This document shows, piece after piece, positions 42,306 through 54,827 of a stretch of DNA of 64,000 nucleotides (positions within the stretch are counted from its first letter, which is position 1; each line of letters starts with the position of its first letter). The notes beneath the pieces were generated by a model. That model did not search any database and was not told the DNA's origin. It worked only from the letters and a program-made list of their open reading frames with translations. Where the stretch lies: assembly GCA_028095005.1 (NCBI GenBank), contig CM051462.1, forward strand, positions 119,278,752 through 119,342,751, read 5' to 3'. A program made the position numbers and the translations under genes. Source of the DNA: Rhynchospora pubera. Lineage: Eukaryota > Streptophyta > Magnoliopsida > Poales > Cyperaceae.

Positions 42306-45300
42306 ATGGATGAACTCGAACAAGCCATACTCCTAGCGCACGACCCTTCCTCCGATCCTAATCTCCGATCCCAAGCGCTAGCCTTCTGCACCGGAGTCCG
42401 TACTTCCGGCGACCCCTCGGCCCTTGTGCGCCTCTGTCTCGATCTCCTCCTCCGCTCTCCGCACCCTCCTGTTCTCTTCTGGTCGCTCCAATCCCTCCAT
42501 GACTGCATCGTCTCTAGTTACCCTTCCTTCCCTCCTTCCACTCTTCCTTCCATTCGTTCCTCTCTCCTTTCCCTCTTCTCGGGCCGCTTCTCGTCGCCTT
42601 CCACCCCTCCTTTTTTGAAAAACAAACTCGCACAATGTATAGTGGCTTTGATTAGGACCGAGTACCCGGCTGTATGGCCGACAGCACTGATTGATCTGAT
42701 CCCAAACTCGAATTTGCAACCCCATGCGGCACCCGCTCTCAATGACATGTTTGCTAGAGTGCTTGTGGTGTTGGATGATGATTTGCTTAGCCAGGACTAT
42801 CCGAGATCGGCTGCTGAATTGGCTGATGCCATGCGGGTCAAGGATGCTATGCGTACCCAGTGTATTTCTCAGATTGTGCGCCATTGGTTCGAAGCGGTTA
42901 CCTTGTACCGAATGTCGGAACCGTCTGTAGCAGTTACATTACTGGATGCTGCCAGGAGGTGAGAATAAGTTCATTATGCCCTTGAAATTGTTAACTCTAT
43001 TTTGTTTGATATTGTCAATGTGGTTTATAATCAGCGCAGAATTTCAATCAGTGAAAAACTACTGGTAACATGCAGTGCCAGATTTTACCAATAAGAGAGT
43101 TTGCATTTTGTTTTTTTATCCTTTAATCAGGGTAGAATTTCTTTTGTGTCTGAATAGGGTTTTAGCAACTAAACCCCAGTGCTCTAGGTTACTTATGTGC
43201 AGAAACTGCTGCACCTGCACTGCTATAAACCATGCCATAATGAAGTGCAAGAAACAGTTTAAATATGTCATTGTGGTGCAGTAATTATTCTACTGTACTG
43301 CAATTTAACTTATGATCCCAGCTTTTAAATTATATATATATTTGTGTACATTGCAGGTACATTACATGGATAGATATTGGTTTGGTGGTGAACGATGCTT
43401 TCCTACCACTTCTATTTGACCTTGTTATTTCTCCGATCACTGCCAGTGGCCTTCGCTTGGCAGCTGCCGGATGTCTTCAGTCCATCATCTTGAAACGAAT
43501 GGACTCAAGGCCAAAAATCTCTCTCCTAAGGAGCGTTAATCTAAACCGGGTTTTCTCTCTTGAGCCTGAGATGCTCATAAAACTTGCATCTCTAATAACC
43601 ACCTATGCATCAGAAACCCTAGAATGCTACAGAAAGCTTGGTTCATCTGACCCAGATGGCCTTTCATCTCTGGAGTTACTAGAAGCTTCGCTGCCTTCGG
43701 TGTTCTATGTAACGGAAAATTGTCAGGAGGATGAGGTTGACCCAGCATACGTGTTTGATTTTTTATCTGACTATGTTTCCACCATGAAAAATCCTTCAGA
43801 GAAACAGTTGTCCTACCTTGGCCAGATCCTTCAGGTCATAAAGTCTCAGATGTCATATGATCAGACATATCGGGCAAGTCTTGATGTACTTGATAAGATA
43901 GGAAAAGAGGAGGAGGATCAAATGGCAGAGCACAGGAAAGAGCTATTCACCATCTTTCGTGGCATCTGCCGTGTAGCCCCTGATGCAACCCAAATGTTTA
44001 TAAAGAATATGCTTATATCATCCCTTTCTTCTCCTGGAGAATCTGATGTGGAGGAAGCTGAGATTGCATTGACAATGTTTTACCGTTATGGAGAGACAGT
44101 GGGGGAAGAAGGGATAAAAAGTGGGTTTGGCCTTTTAGGCGAGCTGATTCGAATGCTACTTATGGCTAGATTTTCTTGCCATAAGCACAGATTGGTGGCA
44201 TTGGTTTATTTAGAGACTGTTACTAAGTACATGAAATTTGTGCAAGAGAACACCCAATACATACCACATTTATTAGGGGCATATTTGGATGAAAGGGGAG
44301 TTCACCACTCAAATTTATATGTTAGTAGGAGAGCTAGTTATCTTTTTATGAGGGCTGTGAAGCTGCTCAAGGCCAAGCTTGTTCCTTACCTGGACACAAT
44401 TTTGCAAGTAATATTTCCCTCTTTAAGAATGTGTTTTCTTTGTTATGGGCTGTATAGAAGATGTTAACATTTGTTCTTTCTTACATTGTTTTTAACTTGG
44501 CAGAATTTACAAGATACAGTGTCAACATTTACTAGTTTGGGTTGGGTGGATAAAGAAGTCAAGTTGTCTGGCACAGAAGACGGGAGCCAGATTTTTGAGG
44601 TGGGTTAGAATTTTAGTTTGTCAAAGGCTAGTAAAAAAAACAGGAAAATCATATTTTAATAATATGAAATTTTTACTCTTTTGGCTCTCAGGCTATTGGA
44701 TTGTTGATTGGTATGGAAGATGTGCCGGGGGAAAAGCAATCTAACTACTTGGCTGCCTTGTTAAACCCTCTTTGTCAACAGGTGACTTAGAAAATTTTAC
44801 AAAGATTAGTCGCATTGTCTCTTTTATTTATTTCTGATGCTATATCTTTTTTTTTTTAATTATTATTGTGCATAATAGATCGAGCTAGTTCTTTCGAATG
44901 CAAAATTACAACAAATTGATGAATCATCAACTAAGGTGCTGACACTTCAACAAATTATTATGGCTCTCAATGCTCTCAGCAAGGTCTGCGGTAACCTTTA
45001 TATCTTTGTGCAGTGCTTGTGTGTACAAGCTTGAGAATTTCACTAATTAGTTTATGTACAGGGGTTCAATGAGCGTTTAGTCATGTCAAGTAGGCCGGCG
45101 ATTGGAGTCATGTTTAAGCAAGTAAGTTTGTTTGATTTCTTGCTTATTTGATATTTATCCCTGTGGCAATGGTTATCTCAGAAATCCTTATGCATTAGTT
45201 TTGTGCGGCATAAAGAATTCACTGGGAACTTTGTGATGTTTGTAGTAACAAGTGGTTTATGCAAAACATTTTTCCTTGGTTTCTTGTGTAATAGTATCGA

Positions 45301-48212
45301 TGAAAGTTCACAAGTTTGATGATGGGCTATTTTCTCAATCACTGCAAGAAGTTATGTTAACATTGTTTTTTCTTTGTTTCTGATTTTTATAGACTCTGGA
45401 TCTAGTCTTGAAGGTTCTTGCCATATTTTCAAACGTCAAGCCTCTACGGTCTAAGGTAAGCTGGAGACCAATTCTTGCATATCTCCAGGTTTCTTTGACT
45501 TCAAATTGTTGTGATCTCGATATGCTAATGACTCAGCTTCTAATTGCAGATAACATCCTTTCTGCATAGAATGATCGATATATTGGGGCCTTCTATTTTC
45601 CCCTGTTTGGCCGTGGCCTTGAAGCAACTGCTTGTAGATAATGAGGTGTATTCCTTTGTTCTTTCTAATAATTATTTTGAGGCCATTTCACATTATTTAT
45701 GCAAAATCTTGAGCAGTCTATCATTTTGAAGTTGCATAACCAGAATATAGAATTATCCCAACAAAAAGTAGCAAATTTCACAGTTTGTCCTTGCAATTTA
45801 TGAGAACAATATTTTATGTATCCAACTACTTAAAATGATGTCGAAATTGAGCTTGCTCGATTTTTTTCTTCTTAATGCCACACAAATAATTGATTCTGGA
45901 GTATTTTGGAAGTGTGATTTAGGAGGCCATGGCGTGAGATTTTGCATGTTTTTTTGATTCTGAAGTATATGGAACACATATACACACCTCACATACGTAG
46001 GGGGTCTAAAATAATTCCGATCTTATCTTTACCTGTTCGATTCCTTTTTTTTTATTTTTTGACTTTTTGTGGAACATGATTTCTCATAGGCAAAGGACAT
46101 GGTGGATTTTCTTCTATTGATAAACCAAACGATAAGCAAGTTCAAGACCTCAGTAGGTAGTATATTAGAGGATGTATATCCAGACATTGCAAGCAGAGCA
46201 TTCTTGATTCTCTCTCAGGATGCTTTTCAGGCAGGTCCCGGGGGAACCACCGAGGTAATGCTTTTCACTTATTAGTTGGTGTTTTCAATTTAAATGATAT
46301 TTATTTATGGAGATGTACTGATAAAAATGGCATGCTTCTTGTATCAACTACAAACTTGTATGCAAAGTGCTTATTGAACTTCTTATTCATTCTTGGCAGA
46401 TTCTAAATATTCTGTTTGTTTATTGAAGTGCCTTCTGAAACTTTTTATTACTGAATTTCTTCCAGGAGTTGCGTGAGTTGCAAGAGCTTCAAAAGTTGCT
46501 ATACTCATTTCTACATGTTATGGCTTCTAATGATCTATCATATGTTTTCCTTGCACTGAATTGTAGACAGCACTTGGATGCTGTCATGCAACTTTTGCTT
46601 TTCACCTCTTCTAGGCACAAAGACATGCAACTTAGAAAGGTACATATATGCTATAGTTCCTTTTTCTTTTCTATAGATCATACTTATTTGGTGTATATTC
46701 TTATGCATAATGTTTTCTTTAGGCATGTGTGCAGATATTTGTCAGACTTATCAAGGACTGGTGCGGTAACTCCAGCAGTGAAGACAAGGTACTTGACGAA
46801 TTTTCTAATTTTTATTTTTGGAAAATTATTTTCCTGGACTACCACATTAAATGAACCAAATTTGGTCTCCTGAACTCTCGCTGGAACCAAATTATTCTTG
46901 AACTTCAGCAACAGTTCAATGCGAATCTGTCGGTTTAATCCTAAACAGTTTCGGATGTGTTGGTTATCCTCCGTCTCACTGATCTGCTCATCTCTGCTGT
47001 CTTTCTCCTAATTGAAAGCTCTGTTTTTTAAGCAAAAGTGAAAATGGAAGAAAGAAAATTTACCTCTACTTGCCTAAGCAGTTCAAACCTCTTTCTTTGT
47101 CTCTGTCTGTACATCTCTCTCCTTAAAACCAATCTATTGTATTTACCTTCCTGAGCTGTCATTTTGGTTTCTAGTGTGGTTCAGTAGAGTGTCTTGCAGC
47201 TGCTGATATATTAAAACCTTCAAGCAATACCTGATAATGAAATTGGATATTAAATGAAAGTCAGGAACCAACTTGGTTTTTTGCATAAAGTTTATGGACC
47301 TTATCCTAAAAATTCTCCTTTCTCTACTTTATGATTTTGTTTGGATTGTATGTTCTGACTGATGTTACTGTGCTGCCTCAGCTGCCTGGTTTTCGAAATT
47401 TTGTGATCGAAAAGTTTGCGACAGATTGCTGCTTGTACAGTGTTCTTGACAAGTCATTTGATTTTCGTGATGCAAACACGGTAATTAGCTTTTCTAGCAT
47501 ACTATCTTGAAACAAATGCAAATTGAAGTCAATATCGCAATTGAATGTGCACAGCATTTCTCCCAGTTGGGGAAATACTTCGAATTGTGGACGCTTGGTG
47601 CAAAGACAGAATATTGAGCACATTCTTTGCTTACTGTTATTACAGTCAATTATTGATTCTGATTGCAGAAACATATTGATTTTTAATAATGGTTTATTGG
47701 ATATTCGGTCACAATGATATCTTTTCAGTCATTCTGACTTGTGTTTCCCTTTGAAATATGATGTACCCTAATGTGCTTTTTCACTCCTTTCTCTTTGCAG
47801 CTTCTTCTATTTGGAGAAATTATGACAGCCCAGAAGGTCATGTATGATAAATTCAGAGATGAGTTTGTAATGAACTTTGTATCCAAGAATCTTTCAGCAG
47901 TTCATTGCTCACAAGATTTGGCTGAACAGTACTATCAGAAGTTGCAGGTACTGACATTTCTGCTCTTTTATTTCTAAAACAAAATTTGTTAAGAATTGGC
48001 AATAGCACGTGCAATTCCTAGTTATATTTCATTTTCCTTCTATGTTATGAATAATTCTTTGGTATAGCTCGTATGCTACTGTTCTTTATTGTAATTATTT
48101 AAATTATTATATTTTTTATCAGGGCAACGACTTGAAGGCTTTGAGATCCTTTTACCAGTCTCTAATTGAGAATTTGAGACAGAAGCAAAATGGGAGCCTT
48201 GTATTCAGATAG
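42306..48212 (+). CDS. PSD: Exportin-T (tRNA exportin, PAUSED)
   Basis: Fourteen exons: 42306-42958, 43357-44407, 44504-44599, 44692-44781, 44879-44983, 45062-45121, 45393-45455, 45550-45645, 46090-46254, 46466-46639, 46723-46788, 47382-47480, 47801-47947, 48123-48212. All have GT-AG borders in phase and sum to 984 residues, the usual plant length. The start MDELEQAILLAHDP, the segments FWSLQSLHDCIVSSYP, LKNKLAQCIVALIRTEYPAV, the IFRGICRVAPDATQMFI region and GNDLKALRSFYQSLIENLRQ are typical of the importin-beta-like tRNA export receptor, built of HEAT repeats. It carries tRNA out of the nucleus with Ran-GTP; the Arabidopsis gene is PAUSED. Nothing indicates damage. The proximal promoter contains foldback element C. 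Confidence 0.95.
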
Positions 48213-50302
48213 CATGGAGCAGTCATTGTATTAGCTCTTGTAGTTGTATTCACTAAAGAACGAATCGTAAATTTATTCAGATTTCTCACATTGGCCAAAA
48301 TCAATTTTTGCTCTTCACAGTTGGATTTCTATCCAATTCAGGTACATGAATTTTCTTACAAGTTCTTTGTGCCCTGCTAATGTAAATATAGTACTTTGAA
48401 GAAATATAGTACGTTTGAATATATTAGTGCTTGTAAATAGATTATAAACATTATTAATAGTTATATGCTTTTATGCAGATTCAAATCGTCTTGTGTAAAT
48501 AGAGTATGGCCCAACGAGATGATAAAGGTAATTAGCTTGTAACTTATGATATCTTCATAATCTCTTATTCTGAATCAATTGTCATATGCTTTGTTCTAAT
48601 AAGTTAAGATATGCTATGTTTCAAAGAGCTGATATATTGTTACCGAACTTCTTTGACACATCATTACATTTTTATACATATTTTGATAAACATAAAATGT
48701 AAGATGTCTTCAGTGCTTTCACTTCTTTGTCTCGAATTTGGCAATTTGGAATTAATTGGTTATTTTTGTAATGATTTATATGGGTATTGATTGCTATGGA
48801 TGGTCAAATTATTTGCAAATCAATCAAGTTTGGTACACTACCTATAAAATAGTTGGAAGCTTATGTACAATATTAACAGTATTGGCAAAATTGATACCGT
48901 GGCTGTATACTTTGTTGGCTGTTAATTTTCTCTTCCCATAATTAGTTCCTTTTTTTTCTGTGCATATGGATATTGAAATGATTTTATTTGTTCTCTTCAT
49001 CCAACTTCATCTCTGACAACTATGACTATTCTGCAGGTGTATATTGCGGCAATTATTTATTCAAATACACATGCAGGTTTTGTTTTTTCAAATGTTTGTT
49101 GGAGGTAAAATTTTGAGATTTGATAAATGGCGTGAGTTGTATCTCTGATAATTAGTCTCCCATCCTTTAGTCTCAAAAAAAATTTGGTTTTTAAAATGGT
49201 GTGTTGTTACATAATCAGTTGTGCGAGTTCTTGTTGTTAGATCAGATGATAGTGAAGGGGTAATTAAATTTGTTTTTTTTCCATCTTGCTGGGAGAATTA
49301 AGTTCACAGAAAATCTGCGTTGCTTCCTTTTTTGCCATGCAAATTTTGTTTTTCTTGTTGGTATGAAACGAAAGCTTAAATAAACTGTTCCACGAGATCT
49401 CAGAGTTTGAAGAAAAGTATGCAACTCAGAACCTTGATTAGTTGAATTATGTTTTGATTTGTTGTACAGAGGGACATCAGCTATGTTCTGAAATCATCAT
49501 TTTTTTTTCAGCAAGTGGAGGAAATTTTGACATTTTGAGGTTCTTTTTTTAAGTGTTGACATTGAAAAAGATCTTCAGATGTATGCTTTTCGACTTTTCA
49601 AGATTTGAAGCTTGAAAGTACCAGAAAGCAATCATTAGAATAGAAACAACCTAGGATGAAAATTCAATTTTGAATGGTCAATGTATCCTCACCTGCCTTT
49701 TTGCCTTTTTAGTCTTAGAAGCCCAAAATGTGATGAACTTTTAGGTCGATAAACCTGATCTGTCTTTTGTGCTTTCAGATCATTAATGTAGAAAAGACAT
49801 TGATGGCGTTGCTACGCCTTTGGGGTTTGTAAGAGCTGCTTGAAACTAGTGATTAATTTCTCGTAGCTACATTGAAAGCAATTACACAATAGGTATCTGG
49901 ACAATAAATAGTCAACTACTAGTTAGATTAAAAGCAAAACCTGGGAGATTCCAACTGTTGACGAAAACAAAGAGACTATTTTCAAGTGCTGTCAAAGTTT
50001 AAAAAGAGAAGTAAAAGAGAAATTTCATAAAAATCTCTCTTTGATTTCTTCTGATTGTGGGCTATGGCGATCACTATTTTCAAAGAGCCTAAAAAGGTAA
50101 CATTAACTATTGGCAGGAATGAAAAGAGTCAATGTCTCTACCTATTTCAAAATGCCTAAATCATATTAGTACCAACTACCAAGTACCCTGGCTAATGCGC
50201 ATTTTGTTGCCGACTTATATGGGATGTCATTAATAATGTTTCTGCAGTGTATATGCATTTTTAATCTATTCATATTATTTTTCCACAAAAGCTTCTGTTA
50301 TC
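48213..50302. other. Downstream of exportin-T
   Basis: The exportin-T 3' UTR occupies the start. No further coding exon could be recognised; short frames here have no motif. The composition is AT-rich. Confidence 0.45.
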
Positions 50303-50661
50303 CAATGTTTTGAAAACCGAACCGGACCTGCCGGTTCGACCAGTTTAACCACGAACCGGAACCAAGTCCGGTCCAACCTCTTTTAAAATCTGTCGGTTTT
50401 TTCTGTTTGAAATAGCTGAAAAAATGGGAGAAATGAAACTGCTGTGAGCGTGAATCGAACTCCAGTACTCTTGTCAACTAGACAAGAACCTAACCACCAA
50501 ACCAAAGTTGCTGTTAGTACTATTTAGCCTTAATTTATTTAAAATTATCATAAAATCGTCCGGTTTTTGCATTGTTGAACCGGTTAAACCCGTTAAACCA
50601 GTTAAACCACTGAACCATTTGGTTAGCCGGTTCCTTGACCGGTTCGGTTTTAAAAACATTG
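50303..50661. mobile_element. hAT-type MITE (CCGGTTCGGTTTT ends)
   Basis: 359 bp with inverted ends CAATGTTTTGAAAACCGAAC and GTTCGGTTTTAAAAACATTG. The flanks CTGTTATC (50295-50302) and CTGCTATC (50662-50669) form an 8-bp duplication with one mismatch, the hAT size. The interior is full of CCGGTT/AACCGG and GTTTAACC words, plus a tRNA-like block. It has no coding capacity. Confidence 0.8.
50441..50513 (-). pseudogene. Degenerate tRNA-like block inside the MITE
   Basis: The minus strand shows A-box-like TGGTTTGGTGG, an anticodon-like stem CTTGT/ACAAG with a seven-base loop CTAGTTG, and B-box-like AGTTCGATTC. The acceptor ends do not pair and the T stem has three mismatches, so it is not a working tRNA. 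It may be a captured tRNA or the head of a tRNA-derived SINE. Confidence 0.5.
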
Positions 50662-51894
50662 CTGCTATCCACTCAAAATCTTTGCATAGGAGTTTTTTTT
50701 CCTTTATGAATGTCTGCTGTTAAAAAACAATAATGAATTTTTGACAGACTTTAATTGTCTTTTGGCCATATAGTAGAGAAATAGTAATGATAGCTTTGAC
50801 ATATGGAAGTCCAGAAATTAAGAAATTAATAAGTAATTTTTGGATAAGTTATATAGGTCAATTTAATATGTTAATTAATATATAGGGAAAATGGGTGGAG
50901 CTTTAAATTAGAAGCTTTTATGTATTCATAATTCAAAGAAAATTTTATACTGGAAAAAATAAACTACTTTTAGTTTGTGATAAGTAGGTGAAATACCGAA
51001 AAATAAGGGAGAAAACAGAGAGCAACTAACGAAAAAAAAATAATAATAATAAATAAAGACTCAAATTTATATGGAATATCCTCAAAGGGCAAAGTACAAT
51101 AATCAGGACCTCATATTAGATCGCTTTTATTAGGGAGAATTGGGGTGCAAGAAATATAATATTGTATACGATTTTACTGTTTTTTATGACACGTACTAAT
51201 AAGAAAATTAGCTTTATATATAATAATATAAACCTGTAATGAGTATTAAATAAAACAAATCCAATAATTATTCTTAACTTCTATCGCTTTACAATATCAT
51301 AGGTCTAGTATATACAGCGAATTTGCGATGAGATTAGTTAGATTCTTAAAAAAATTACAGGTTTGATTTCCGACAAAAGAGTGGAAATCATGCATTCTAA
51401 TATTTGGTACTATTATCACCGTCCCCCCACCCCCCCTCCCGCACTTTACACTTCCATATTTGACCAAGTGTCTACGTTCTTCATTTTATTACTAATTCAA
51501 GTATTTTCTTCTTTTCTTTACATTTCAATATCTGACCAAGCATTTAATTTTGAACCCAAATCTTTTCGTTTCTCTAATCTGCAAATGCAATTTTCACTTA
51601 CAAAAAAGAGTCGATGGACTTAAAAAAGCAGCTAGCTTTCATTCATAAGACAACTTGTCCCCAGCCTAAAAAAATGAAGACAGCTCTCTTACTCAAAATC
51701 AATGAGCTCCAGTAATTAGCCCAGACCCCGGTCCAATAATAAATTGCAAGATAACATATTTCAAAAACATATGATAAATTAGATCAGTAGCTTATGCGGA
51801 AGAGATTCGAAAACTCAATATACCAGCTATGATTTATGAAAAGCGTCCCAATTATCATACTTAAAAAAAAGATATTATATGAATATGCATTGCA
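50662..51894. other. AT-rich spacer
   Basis: No gene was recognised. A C-rich patch lies at about 51421-51442. It extends up to the uncertain left end of the Helitron. Confidence 0.4.
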
Positions 51895-52039
51895 TCAATT
51901 GCCTACGTGTCTTTTTTGCGGATAATAATAATAATTAGAATTAGAAATATATAAGGCTCCGCCTGCGTGCGCTGCACGTGGGAGGCTGTTACTGTGCTAA
52001 CTACAGTTCTCTCATCCTGTCCGTTGGTTTTCGTCTGTC

Positions 52040-52160
52040 CATCTGAGCCCTTGGGTGTTCCTCATGCGTCTCTCCATCGCATCTCAGCCCTTCCATGTTT
52101 CTGCTGAGTTTCTCCATCGCATCTGAGCCCTTCGATGTTTCACCTGCGTCTCTTCTTCCG
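52040..52160. repeat. 40-bp repeat, three copies
   Basis: CATCTGAGCCCTT, CATCTCAGCCCTT and CATCTGAGCCCTT begin units at exactly 40-bp steps (52040, 52080, 52120), each ending in a TCTCCATCG-like string. They lie close to the Helitron left end. Confidence 0.85.
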
Positions 52161-52530
52161 CGATGGAGTCGCCTCCTTCTCTTTCTTCTCGCTTTTTCCC
52201 TCACTTCCGTCGTACACCACAACACGATCTACTGTTACAGGCGAGTGCTTTGTCGGGGACTTTTGGTGCGTTGTCGCTCATACGATGGCTCGCACTGGAC
52301 AACGCGACGTGTCTGCCAATCCCTGCACCAATTGGATGGTCTCGGTGCTTCTCTTGTTGTGCTGTTCACCTCTCTTTTTCCTCCCGCCACTCTTCTGGTG
52401 TTGTGCTCCGGCCTTATTTTGGGATTGGTGCCTCTCCTCTGGCTGCTTTTCCTCCCGATTTTGCGCGCCTGGTATCCCTGTGCACGTCCTCCCAGCCAAT
52501 TTAACTGCCTACTGTCGCTTTTCTTTCTCT

Positions 52531-53530
52531 GATCTTTGTTGTTGATCAATTGGTATGCCATTCTGTCTTTCCTTTCTTCTCTCTTTGTGAATTTGTCCTC
52601 CTTTTTTATTTGGTTCATCACTTATGTCCGATTAAGATCAATACTCCTGCTTTGACCAGTGGTTCTGAATGTACTTTTAAGTTGCTGTTGTGCTGCACAA
52701 GGAATCAGTCCTTGCCTATTTCACAACCTGACTCCATCACTAACAGTTCACCTTTTCTTTCTAATGTGCTGCAAAATGTATTGTCTTCCTCATATTTATC
52801 TAAGACACTTGCTCATATTTTACACGTCTTCTTTCACGAGAGGACTTTTTGTGCACCTTCACTTCCATGGATAAAATAGCCCTACAGCTTTTTGTAGTCA
52901 GAAAAAAACTAACCTGTATTTTTATGACATAGAACATGATGTAGCTCCCGTTTTGGTGCCTACAATTTTTAACGAAATCAATCTTCAATTTAAAAAAGGA
53001 ATCCAGTCTAAAATCAATAGTGACAAAAAAAAAATTTACAACAGAGTCACGAGCAAGTTTAGCACAGTAAAACAAAATTGACAACAAGTCCAGCAGAATC
53101 ATTCTTTCCTGTTTCAGTTTCAGTCAGCGCCGTTCTTCATTCTCAGTTTCAGTTTTTGGCCGTGCTTCAGTTTTTTTCGCATTTTTATGGGTTCTCTGTA
53201 TAACAGTTCTCAGTTTTTTTTCTCAGGTGACGCTTTCTTACGGCCTTTGTTCAGTGCTGCTTTCGTCTCTCCTTCTCTGCTCTTTGTTGTTGCTCGATTG
53301 GTATGGTGCTCTATCTTTTCTCTCTTCTTTCTGTATAAACTTCTGTTCCTTTTTAATTTTGTTCATCACTTCTTTGCACTAGCCATCAATGCTGCTGTTT
53401 AGGAAGCCATGTACACCTTCTGTTCTGTTCATGAAATAGCCTCACATCTTTTTACAATCGCAAAAAAATAATTTTTACCTGTATGATACATAGCATCGTA
53501 TAGCTGCCGCTCTAATAGGTACAATTTTTT
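52531..53530. repeat. Diverged internal duplication in the Helitron 5' region
   Basis: Two copies, about 52531-52970 and 53279-53530, share a common order. Each starts with CTTTGTTGTTG.TC.ATTGGTATG and continues with a TTTTGTTCATCACTT-like part. Next comes ATGAAATAGCC..ACA.CTTTTT and then a block ending GGTACAATTTTT or GCCTACAATTTTT. The left copy has roughly 190 extra bases. The copies are clearly diverged, so the duplication is old. Confidence 0.6.
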
Positions 53531-54827
53531 AAGGAGAATGTGCTACAATTATTGCTTACCTTAAACTTCATATTTGATCATCATTTCAATGATTAAAGGT
53601 TATTTGCTATTTGAAGCTGCCCTTTTGGTTCATGGAGGATGCCTCAAAATGAAATTTCAAAAGCATATATCTAACCCAAATGTAGCCAAAAAATTAGATT
53701 TTATTTTAAATTTAGAAATGTTGGCTCGGGGAATTCAGTACAGGTTTTGGGTGCCACAGCTGGTACACACTAATAGGCTTAATTGTGTCAATCCTATATT
53801 GTAGCTTTGTAATCTTTTAGTTTTATTAATCTAAATTACAGTTCTGGTCTTTTGTCATCCAGTCTTCTAGATCATATATATATTTATTTTATCAAGACTT
53901 ATTTAAACTCCAGAATATGCACCAAATAAAACCAAACGATCCAATCTATTAGTAACCTTCATTTTAAAGTCATAAAATCCGAAAAACCCCTAATCCTGAT
54001 TTCAGTTCAAATTGGGATTTGGCGTTTCTTTTTTATTTTTGTATTGATGATTACGTCATCAAATAGGTTGAAGTTTTTTTTATCCAAGATAAATATTTTG
54101 TGGAGTTTCTATCACAAAAAATATATATTTTAAAAAAGAATTCGATAGGAGCACTGGTGTTTTTACAGAATTATCTTCGAATGAAAAAAAAATAATAAGT
54201 TCATACAATCAGTTCAGTTTACTGGTCAGGGATGTTATAGTCATATATTACAATCAATGATGGGGACAATAAATTGAAACCCCTGACCTGGTATTATTAT
54301 CCAATTTTTTTGTTAATTAGGAAATTTGCTGATAGGAACATCAATAAGGTTCCTGTCTGTCTATGATGATGTTAATCTATTCTTTATGATTGTGTATGAA
54401 CTTTGTTCTTCTTATTGCATGTCATGAATTAGTGTGTGTGCATCAATCGATGTTTGTGTGTCTAATCATACATAGTCTGGTATTCTCACAAAATCAGCCA
54501 TACGCAGATATTTTTTGTGTGTTCTCACCAGGGCCTTTTATATTTTTTTGCTGTGTTTTACAGGCTTTTCAGTTGTTTGTTGCACTTTTGGTTCTGTTTG
54601 TTCTGTCCCTGCAAGAGGTAATGTATCTATTGCTTTACATTTTATCTCTGTCTGCAGTGCATGTTGTTTGATTTGTAAAGAGTGTTTGTTCAGTTGTGTA
54701 CGCTTCTTTGTTATGTTTATTCATTTGTTTTTATATCGTCAGCTGTATCCCGCCATTTATTCAGTCGAAACCACATTCCTTTTTCTATTCTACATTGTCT
54801 CCTGTTTACGATCATCACGCTGTTACG

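Noticed and set aside
42378..42884. Minus-strand 168-codon frame
   Set aside because: Shadow of exportin-T exon 1, which is strongly supported on the plus strand.
51895..51897. Exact Helitron left end
   Set aside because: An A|TC site is present, but other TC positions nearby cannot be excluded without sister copies; it is used only as a tentative boundary.
52001..52621. Several overlapping frames of 70-145 codons on both strands
   Set aside because: Low-complexity CT-rich sequence with the 40-bp repeat; no shared motif and no consistent splice pattern to the Rep gene.
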